DNA of 10,844 nucleotides from an uncultured Erythrobacteraceae bacterium (GTDB taxonomy: Bacteria; Pseudomonadota; Alphaproteobacteria; Sphingomonadales; Sphingomonadaceae): positions 1 to 10,844 of the forward strand of contig CATMNW010000051.1 in assembly GCA_950071875.1 (NCBI GenBank), read 5' to 3'. Shown one piece after another: positions 5,600 to 10,844 of this stretch. Made by a program: the position numbers and the translations under genes. Below the pieces are notes generated by a model. It searched no databases. It was not told the origin of the DNA and saw only the letters and a program-made list of their open reading frames with translations. Numbering within the stretch: the first letter of the stretch is position 1; the number at the start of each line of letters is the position of its first letter.

Positions 5600-6642
5600 T
5601 GGCATCCTTCCATAGCCTCTATTCGCAGATCCAGATCCACGGGCCCTACGACGAGGGGCTGCCACTGAGGGGGGATGAATCTCCGCGCCTGATCAAGCCC
5701 TTCCTCAATCGCTGGATCGGCAAGATCGGCGACCCGCAAATCGGGCCGACCTATCTTGGCTTCTGCGGCATCGCATCGCTCATCTGCGGCTTCATCGCGA
5801 TCGAGATCATCGGCCTCAACTTCTGGGCATCGGTCCACTGGAACCCGGTCGCCTTCATCGAAGGCATGGCATGGCACCGGCTCGATCCGCCGGAGGCGAA
5901 GTGGGGCTTTACCCCGTTCGTCCCGCTGGCAGAGGGCGGCTGGTGGATCTGGGCAGGCTTTTTCCTCACCGCGTCGATCCTGCTGTGGTGGTGCCGCATG
6001 TACCTGCGCGCCAAGGCGCTGGGGATGAGCACGCATGTCGCCTGGGCCTTTGCCAGCGCAATCTTCCTCTATCTCAGCATAGGCTTCATCCGCCCCATGC
6101 TGATGGGATCGTGGCACGAGGCACCGCCCTTCGGGATCATCCCGCACCTCAACTGGACCGCTTCGCTGTCCGTCCTCTACGGCAATTTCTACTACAACCC
6201 GTTCCACTGCTTCTCGATCGCGTTCCTGTATGGATCGGTGCTGCTCTTCGCGATGCACGGCGGGACAATTCTGGCAGTCTCCCGCTTCGGTGGGGAGCGT
6301 GAGACCGAAGAGATCGTCGATCGCGGCACTGCGGCGGAGCGCGGTGCGCTGTTCTGGCGCTGGACGATGGGCTTCAACGCCACCTTCGAATCGGTTCACC
6401 GCTGGGCGTACTGGTTCGCGATCCTCACGACATTCTCGGGCGCGATCGGCATCCTCCTGACGGGCACGGTGGTCGATAACTGGTATCTGTGGGGCGTCAA
6501 ATGGGGCCTCGCGCCCGAATACCCCGCGACCTACCCCGACATGACGCTGCCGCCGGACATTGCCGAGCAGGTCCGCGCGATCACCGAGGCTCCCGGTCGG
6601 TCGACCGCCATGGTTCCCCCTGCGCCGGAGGCGACGCAATGA
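5599..6642 (+). CDS. pufM: Photosynthetic reaction centre M subunit
   Basis: This 347-residue partner of PufL has five transmembrane helices. Ligands (R. sphaeroides number) are His183 (182) in PHLNW, His203 (202) in YNPFH, and the iron ligands His220 (219), Glu235 (234) in GGERE and His267 (266) in VHRW. The GTAAERGALFWRWTMGFNAT region around the QA pocket is nearly canonical. M44 Asn is Asp45 here, the partner change to Asn at L213. The C-terminus runs about 40 residues past the R. sphaeroides end and is rich in Pro and Ala, as in species where M contacts a bound cytochrome. The start ATG 5599 overlaps the pufL stop as TGATG. The frame is open further upstream inside pufL, but the MASFHSLY start matches the family. 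The stop overlaps pufC by ATGA. Confidence 0.98.
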   Translation: MASFHSLYSQIQIHGPYDEGLPLRGDESPRLIKPFLNRWIGKIGDPQIGPTYLGFCGIASLICGFIAIEIIGLNFWASVHWNPVAFIEGMAWHRLDPPEAKWGFTPFVPLAEGGWWIWAGFFLTASILLWWCRMYLRAKALGMSTHVAWAFASAIFLYLSIGFIRPMLMGSWHEAPPFGIIPHLNWTASLSVLYGNFYYNPFHCFSIAFLYGSVLLFAMHGGTILAVSRFGGERETEEIVDRGTAAERGALFWRWTMGFNATFESVHRWAYWFAILTTFSGAIGILLTGTVVDNWYLWGVKWGLAPEYPATYPDMTLPPDIAEQVRAITEAPGRSTAMVPPAPEATQ

Positions 6643-7787
6643 AGCCCATATCGCAAAGGCCACGTTCCAGCCTGGTGGGAATTTTCCTGCTGGCTGCGGC
6701 TGCCGGGACGCTGCTGTTCTTCCTCCTCGTCCCCACTTGGGATCACCCGTGGGACCCGATCGAGTCGCGCGACTGGGGCTGGCGCGGGATCGCGATGAAC
6801 ACCTTCACCTCCGCGCGCACGCGCAACGACCCGATCAACATCGTGCCCGCCGCGACGACGCCGTTTCCCGACACCGGCATGTCGGCGAGCGAGGTGTACG
6901 AGAATGTGAAGGTTCTGGGCGATCTCGACTCGGGGCAGTTCGATTACCTGATGCAGTCGATGACCGAATGGGTCGCCCCCGATCAGGGCTGCGGCTATTG
7001 CCACGGCGATGGCGGCAACTTCGCCTCCGACGATCTGTACACCAAGAAAGTCGCCAGGCGGATGCTGGAGATGGTGCGCGATATCAACGCCAATGCGCGC
7101 CATGTCGGCCAGACCGGCGTCACTTGTTACACCTGCCACCGGGGCAACAACGTGCCGCAGAAGACCTGGTACGAAGGGGCAGAACCCAAGCCCCCGATGG
7201 GCGGGATCGTCGGCAAACCGCCGCCGTGGAACCGGACCGCGAAGAACATGCGCGATTTCTTCCCGCGTGCACCTTTCGAAAACTACCTGCTGGACGACAA
7301 GCCGATTTCCGGGGCGCAGGCACGCACGGTATCGGGTGAGACCACCGACCTCGCCGATCTGGAGAACATCTATATCCTGATGATGCAGATGTCGGAAGGC
7401 ATGGGCGTAAACTGCAACTTCTGCCACAACACCCGCGCCTTTGCCGACTGGTCGCAAAGCACGCCCAAGCGGATCAATGCCTGGTACGGCATCCGCATGG
7501 TGCGCGGGATCAACAACGACTACCTGACCGGGTTGCAGGGCCTGTTCCCGCCCCATCGTCTGGGCCCTCTGGGCGATGTCGCCAAGGTCGATTGCGCCAC
7601 CTGCCATAACGGCATGTCACGCCCACTGGGCGGCGCACCGATGGCCGCCGGCTACGAAGGCCTGCTGGGCCCGAAGGGCGACCGCCCGATCCGGCGCGCC
7701 ACCGCGTTCGAAACGCGCAAGGCGCATCAGGCGGCGATTACCGAACCGGGTGTCGATGAAAGAGGCGTGGTGCAGGCCGGCGAATAG
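6639..7787 (+). CDS. pufC: Tetraheme cytochrome c subunit of the reaction centre
   Basis: This 382-residue periplasmic protein donates electrons to the oxidised special pair. Four CxxCH haem c motifs are present: Cys118-His122 (CGYCH), Cys163-His167 (CYTCH), Cys259-His263 (CNFCH) and Cys319-His323 (CATCH), in two pairs as in the family. Methionines in the preceding helices (for example Met104/107, Met145 and Met287) and His155 are candidates for sixth ligands. The N-terminus has one hydrophobic helix (about 11-31, SSLVGIFLLAAAAGTLLFFLLVP) and no lipobox cysteine, so it is probably anchored by this helix rather than by lipid as in Blastochloris viridis. ATG 6639 overlaps the pufM stop by 4 bp. 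This is the last gene of the puf operon, with 72 bp to the convergent puhC. Confidence 0.96.
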   Translation: MKPISQRPRSSLVGIFLLAAAAGTLLFFLLVPTWDHPWDPIESRDWGWRGIAMNTFTSARTRNDPINIVPAATTPFPDTGMSASEVYENVKVLGDLDSGQFDYLMQSMTEWVAPDQGCGYCHGDGGNFASDDLYTKKVARRMLEMVRDINANARHVGQTGVTCYTCHRGNNVPQKTWYEGAEPKPPMGGIVGKPPPWNRTAKNMRDFFPRAPFENYLLDDKPISGAQARTVSGETTDLADLENIYILMMQMSEGMGVNCNFCHNTRAFADWSQSTPKRINAWYGIRMVRGINNDYLTGLQGLFPPHRLGPLGDVAKVDCATCHNGMSRPLGGAPMAAGYEGLLGPKGDRPIRRATAFETRKAHQAAITEPGVDERGVVQAGE

Positions 7788-7812
7788 CAGAGGCTCTGCG
7801 CGACAGCTCAGC

Positions 7813-7834
7813 GCCCGGCGCCGTGAGGCGGGGC
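7813..7834. terminator. GC-rich hairpin between convergent pufC and puhC (possible shared terminator)
   Basis: A stem of 4 + 4 bp with a 2-base bulge closes on a GTGA loop at 7823-7826, in the middle of the 72-bp gap between the two stop codons. It has no U tract on either side, so termination is inferred from position only. Both the puf and puh transcripts must end around here. Confidence 0.3.
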
Positions 7835-7859
7835 CGGACAGTCCGTTCGAGAGGAAAGC

Positions 7860-8312
7860 TCAGCTGGCGGTGTTCTGCGGGTCGGCCGAATCGAGATAGC
7901 GGGCAAAGGCCCTCGCGCTCGCCTGCCCGAAGCCCTCCAGCTTCACCGTCCGGCCCGTAGCCGGATCGGCCAGTTCCAGATGGCCATCGCCGTCGCGCTG
8001 GAGCAGCAGGTGGAATTCGCCCGCCTCGTCGCGATCGTCGCGCTGCATCGCCAGCGCGCGCACCGCCGTCATCATGAAGGTATCGCCTTCGATGACGAGA
8101 TGGCCGAGCGGCTCGCGCTTTTCGTTCATCACCATCATCTCGCCTCCGGGGAGCGATTTGAACACGAGCAGCTTGCGGTCTTGCGACTGCGCGGTCTGCA
8201 CGGTCAGGCGACCGACGTCGTAATGGCGGGCGGTGGTGATCGCGGTCATCGTGAAGCCGATCATGATCGCCGCGCCGATCAGCGCACCTCGGGGTACTCG
8301 GATCTCAGACAT
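7860..8312 (-). CDS. puhC: Photosynthetic complex assembly protein PuhC
   Basis: This 150-residue protein has one N-terminal transmembrane helix (about residues 8-27, GALIGAAIMIGFTMTAI) and then a mainly beta-type periplasmic domain. It contains the family-like stretch with a RxLVFKSLPGGEMMV segment near 46-62 and GFGQASARAFARYL near the end. PuhC acts in assembly or organisation of the reaction centre-LH1 core in purple bacteria. Identification rests on this architecture and on the position behind puhA and puhB. The ATG at 8312 overlaps the puhB stop by 8 bp; a longer open frame upstream lies inside puhB and lacks the expected start. It is the last gene of the puh operon. Sequence conservation in this family is weak, so confidence is below that for puhA and puhB. 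Confidence 0.87.
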   Translation of the reverse strand: MSEIRVPRGALIGAAIMIGFTMTAITTARHYDVGRLTVQTAQSQDRKLLVFKSLPGGEMMVMNEKREPLGHLVIEGDTFMMTAVRALAMQRDDRDEAGEFHLLLQRDGDGHLELADPATGRTVKLEGFGQASARAFARYLDSADPQNTAS

Positions 8313-8967
8313 GCTGCGGTGCCCGCTCGGTCGCGACATCGATCCCGTCCTGAGCTTTTTCGACGCGCGCGGGGATATGCCGCACGCCCGGCGCGGTGCG
8401 CATGATGGCATCGACCAGGATCGAGCCCGCCGGACTGTCGACCGGCAGGCCGCGCAACATCGGCACCGGGTGGGAGAACTGGGCTCCGCGCACGTGCGGC
8501 CACAGCGCCAGCCAGGCGATCTTGTCCGCAGAGCGTAGCGTCAGCGCGATATCCATGCCGTGCGGGCGCTCACGCGCCGATACGTCGGCGATCAGTTCGA
8601 GCGGTATGTTGACCGTGCGGGTGAACGCGACGCCGACCTGCAGGATCACGCGTCTGTCGGTGATGACGTAGACTGAGGTTCGCGCCAGGGCCCACGCGCT
8701 CGCCATCACCAAACCGGCGACCGGCAATGCAAAAGGCAGCAGCAGAACGGGGCTGAACAGCACCTGCGCCACGCTCGCCCCGGACTGCGCAGTCGCAAGG
8801 ATCGGAAGCAGCGCAAACAGCGCGAAATAGGCCACCAGCAGCGGCCAGCGGAACAGGTAGCGCAGCAGCGCGGCACGTTCGGGCTTGCCATGCCACAGCA
8901 CGCGCTCACCGGCGGGCAGCGGGCCCGGAAGGCCGAGTGCGATGTCGATCGGTTCGTCGTTCATCAT
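8305..8967 (-). CDS. puhB: Photosynthetic complex assembly protein PuhB (bacterial PH domain)
   Basis: This 220-residue membrane protein has LPAGERVLWHGKP at about 17-29, typical of the start of YdbT/PuhB-like bacterial PH-domain proteins. Two hydrophobic helices follow (about 42-60 and 70-95), and then YVITDRRVILQVG (100-112), the characteristic bPH2 strand motif, and the rest of the beta domain. PuhB helps to assemble the reaction centre, probably through the H subunit. The start ATG 8967 overlaps the puhA stop as ATGA; a second ATG follows directly (8964). The overlap implies translational coupling with puhA. Confidence 0.92.
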   Translation of the reverse strand: MMNDEPIDIALGLPGPLPAGERVLWHGKPERAALLRYLFRWPLLVAYFALFALLPILATAQSGASVAQVLFSPVLLLPFALPVAGLVMASAWALARTSVYVITDRRVILQVGVAFTRTVNIPLELIADVSARERPHGMDIALTLRSADKIAWLALWPHVRGAQFSHPVPMLRGLPVDSPAGSILVDAIMRTAPGVRHIPARVEKAQDGIDVATERAPQHV

Positions 8968-9743
8968 GCCGGATCGTGGATCTGGCCGGGGCGGCCCGAG
9001 AAGCGCAGGCCACCGGCAAAAAAGCCGTTGAGGCGGTCCTCTTCGCGCATCGTGATGCAGCTATCGTCGGCACGGATCGGGCTGCGCCGCAGATCGTCGG
9101 CGATCAGCGTTGTCGCCCGCACCGCGCGGTCGCGCGTCAAAGCCTCGGCAAAGAACGCAGGAACGAGACGACGGCCCTCCGCCCCATCGATCGAAACCTC
9201 GTAATAGCGCAGGAAGAATTCGGCGCGGTTGAACCAGAGATCGTGGACTATCCCGACTGTCTTCTTGTCGGCGGACACCAGCACCCAGCCACGCGGGTCG
9301 GGGTCGCCATCGGGAATGTAGTATTCGGGATTGTCGTTGAGCGAGATCAGCTTGGGCTCGCCGTTGACGTCGAGGTCGGGCTTGTCCGCGCGGTTGCGGG
9401 TGAAAGCGGCCGCGCCGATCCCCTCTTCGAGCGGGTCGGGACCGGGATCGAGCGGCCAGGACATCGGCGGGAGGCGCTGGCCCGGACGAACCTCCTCGGG
9501 AGCTTCGGCGCGCGGTGCCTGCGCTACCCCTTCGTTGTGCGGGCGATAGAACAGCTTGGGCCGGGGCATCGCCGGAAAGCCTTCCGCGCTCTGCGATCTG
9601 CCGAACATTCCCGCGACCTCGACCGGATAGCCTTCGCGCTTGTCCTCTCGTCGGAGATACACGATCAGACCGAGGAAGAAGGAGACGAAGGCAATCACGC
9701 ACACGATCGCCACATCGAGGTTTCCGACGACGGTGTTGTTCAT
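8964..9743 (-). CDS. puhA: Photosynthetic reaction centre H subunit
   Basis: This 259-residue protein is nearly the same length as the R. sphaeroides H subunit. It has a short periplasmic N-terminus, a single transmembrane helix (about 10-29) and then RREDKREGYPVE, the signature of the helix-to-cytoplasm junction. A large cytoplasmic beta domain follows, with the conserved DPRGWVLVSADKKTVGIVHDLWFNRAEFFLRYYEV region (two parts, near 148-182). This domain caps the QB side of L and M and carries protons to QB. Start ATG 9743 was chosen because MNNTVVGNLDVAIV aligns with the family; an in-frame ATG at 9779 would add 12 unusual residues and run into the operator site. It is the first gene of the puh operon. 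The gene before it is not lhaA or bchM, as it often is elsewhere. Confidence 0.96.
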   Translation of the reverse strand: MNNTVVGNLDVAIVCVIAFVSFFLGLIVYLRREDKREGYPVEVAGMFGRSQSAEGFPAMPRPKLFYRPHNEGVAQAPRAEAPEEVRPGQRLPPMSWPLDPGPDPLEEGIGAAAFTRNRADKPDLDVNGEPKLISLNDNPEYYIPDGDPDPRGWVLVSADKKTVGIVHDLWFNRAEFFLRYYEVSIDGAEGRRLVPAFFAEALTRDRAVRATTLIADDLRRSPIRADDSCITMREEDRLNGFFAGGLRFSGRPGQIHDPA

Positions 9744-9772
9744 GCGCCAAGGGTATCCCCAAACGCACGCCA

Positions 9773-9790
9773 TGTCCAATCGAATAGACA
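9773..9790 (-). promoter_or_regulatory. PpsR/CrtJ-type operator upstream of puhA
   Basis: Read on the minus strand the site is TGTCTATTCGATTGGACA, an exact TGT-N12-ACA motif, ending 29 bp before the puhA ATG. Its first seven bases are identical to those of the puf operator and the second half also resembles it (TTGGACA against TTTGACA). A weak promoter candidate overlaps it: TTGAGT (9808-9803) and TATTCG (9786-9781) with a 16-bp spacer, which would let a bound repressor block the -10 element. No second site at 8-bp spacing is seen here. Confidence 0.7.
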
Positions 9791-9855
9791 GCTTTAGTGA
9801 CCACTCAACCTAACGTTCTTGTGGTGCAACCCCGGATGCTCGCCAGTCGAAACCG

Positions 9856-10698
9856 CTATTCGATGCCCTCCGCACCATCCTGTTCCACCCCCTGCTCGTA
9901 ACCAGCAGAGTTTCGCTGCCGCTTGCCTGGCGTCGTCTCCTGGAATTCGACCGAAGAGACCTGCATCGAATGCGAATCCGGCATCTCGAAATCGATATAC
10001 GCCACCCCGCCGGTTGTGCAGCAGCCCGCGTCGCTATCGCGCCGGACGAGTGCGAAGGCCGATCCTTCCCGAAAATTGAATTCGACCGGGCTGGCGATGG
10101 CGAAGCCTTCGGGCAATAGCCGGTCCATATCGCCGATCAGCTCGTCGGCGGTGACCCAGTTCCAGCCCTCGCCAGCGTTCATCAGGATGATGTCCGCATT
10201 GCCCAGCCCCCGGTTGCGCGCGGGCGCCTGAAGCAGGAACTTCCCATCGCCATCGCGCACCGCCACGGGTGGATCGAAATAGCCTTCGGTCTGGTGCGAG
10301 AGGAGCAGCACCGGCAGTGCGCCATCCTGTTCGAACAGGACCATCATCTCGGTTGCCGGTCCGTCTTTGGGCTGCAGCGCGAGTATCTGCCAGTAGAGAT
10401 GGGTGCTTAGCGTAAAGGCAGCGATCTGCCCGCTCGCGATGACGGTGCAATCCGCCTGCGTGCGATAGAGACACTCTGTGGCCAGCACATCTTGCGGTGC
10501 ATCGTCGAGCATGACGGCCCGCTCTACATCGTCGCGTTCGCAGCCGCTTTCGTATCCGCCATCGGGGCAGACGAACGTATAGGTATCCTCGAACATCTCC
10601 GGCTCTTCGCCGTCGATCGACCCGGTCTGAGCGATGCTGGATGATGCCAGGCACCCGCAGAACAACAGGCCTGCGGTCATGATCGTCCGAATTTTCAT
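9856..10698 (-). CDS. Secreted protein of unknown function
   Basis: I do not recognise the family. The 280-residue product starts with a signal peptide (MKIRTIMTAGLLFCGCLASSSIAQ). Signal peptidase I cleavage is likely after Ala23 (SIA), although Cys16 in FCGC is a marginal lipobox and a lipoprotein cannot be ruled out. The mature part is acidic. It has paired cysteines (CPDGGYESGC, then ECLYRTQADC, then GCC), suggesting periplasmic disulfides, and alternating strand-like segments with several Asp/Gly turns (AVRDGDGKFLL), so a beta-rich fold is likely. The ATG 10698 has a strong GGGGGA site 5 bp ahead; an open frame further upstream is the overlap with the next gene. It is translationally coupled to the Sel1-like gene upstream by ATGA. 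Its stop is 112 bp before the puhA start, with the puh operator between, so it is probably not part of the puh operon. Confidence 0.78.
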   Translation of the reverse strand: MKIRTIMTAGLLFCGCLASSSIAQTGSIDGEEPEMFEDTYTFVCPDGGYESGCERDDVERAVMLDDAPQDVLATECLYRTQADCTVIASGQIAAFTLSTHLYWQILALQPKDGPATEMMVLFEQDGALPVLLLSHQTEGYFDPPVAVRDGDGKFLLQAPARNRGLGNADIILMNAGEGWNWVTADELIGDMDRLLPEGFAIASPVEFNFREGSAFALVRRDSDAGCCTTGGVAYIDFEMPDSHSMQVSSVEFQETTPGKRQRNSAGYEQGVEQDGAEGIE

Positions 10699-10844
10699 GG
10701 TTCCCCCTTCACCCGATCGCACGCCGGTCGGTAGCGCATGTCGCAGGCGCTCCGGTATCCCTCCTGCGCCTTCGCCGCATCGGGATGGGTCACTCCGCGT
10801 CCTTCCTCGATCATCAGCGCGGCGGAGTAGCAATTGCGCCCGCC
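10695..10844 (-). CDS. C-terminal end of a cysteine-containing Sel1-like repeat protein, cut by the window edge
   Basis: The frame is open from the right edge (codon boundary at 10844) to TGA at 10697-10695, giving 49 residues. The stretch AALMIEEGRGVTHPDAAKAQ, followed by EGYRSACDMRYRPACDRV, fits the Sel1 repeat pattern: two short helices, a GxGV turn, then D-x-x-KA. The regularly placed cysteines resemble secreted Sel1 proteins with disulfide-linked repeats. Such repeats mediate protein contacts, often in the periplasm. The stop overlaps the start of the secreted protein by 4 bp, so the pair is probably one operon and may act together. Only about one repeat is visible, so the family call is moderate. 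Confidence 0.65.
   Translation of the reverse strand, partial: GGRNCYSAALMIEEGRGVTHPDAAKAQEGYRSACDMRYRPACDRVKGEP

Noticed and set aside
4706..7607. Long minus-strand ORFs (about 320-375 residues) opposite pufL, pufM and pufC
   Set aside because: They are Arg/Asp/Glu-rich antisense shadows of GC-rich genes, with no recognisable domains; the plus-strand proteins are unmistakable.
8937..9797. 286-residue plus-strand ORF across puhA
   Set aside because: It is antisense to puhA and lacks any family resemblance.

Overview
The window looks like the chromosome of an aerobic anoxygenic phototroph from the Sphingomonadales (Erythrobacteraceae / Citromicrobium-like). It is GC-rich. It carries reaction-centre genes pufL, pufM and pufC, the assembly genes puhC and puhB, and puhA, with ordinary alphaproteobacterial housekeeping genes alongside. 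The taxonomic call is an inference from gene content and protein style; no search was run.

Left (1-2443): one end of an integrated mobile element. It holds the C-terminal part of an Ala/Lys-rich protein of unknown function, translationally coupled to a gamma-glutamylcyclotransferase-like gene. A tyrosine integrase follows on the minus strand. The element ends in a perfectly folding 3' half of tRNA-Val(CAC), from the anticodon arm through CCA, with no 5' half in front. This is what an attR left by integration into a tRNA gene looks like. The intact tRNA should lie beyond the left edge.

Middle (2444-4750): chromosomal DNA with a minus-strand run of three genes. These are an HNH-nuclease-fold protein, the tRNA U34 hydroxylase TrhO (rhodanese type) and an overlapping glutathione S-transferase. 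A 206-bp divergent intergenic region follows.

Core (4751-9743): a compact reaction-centre module, pufL-pufM-pufC on the plus strand meeting puhA-puhB-puhC on the minus strand, tail to tail with only 72 bp between. The LH1 antenna genes pufB and pufA, which normally precede pufL, are absent, and no bch, crt or lhaA genes are in the window. A TGT-N12-ACA site of the PpsR/CrtJ class lies just upstream of each operon. The two sites share the half-site TGTCTAT, and the puf one has an imperfect partner 8 bp away. So the two operons look co-regulated by the same light/redox repressor, and together they encode all L, M, H and tetraheme cytochrome subunits plus two H-linked assembly factors. From memory, a second 'incomplete' cluster of pufLMC plus puhCBA has been reported in Citromicrobium alongside a full cluster. 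This window fits that description, so it may be a known arrangement.

Right (9856-10844): a minus-strand pair of unrecognised periplasmic-type genes, the end of a cysteine-containing Sel1-like repeat protein overlapping by ATGA with a 280-residue secreted protein.
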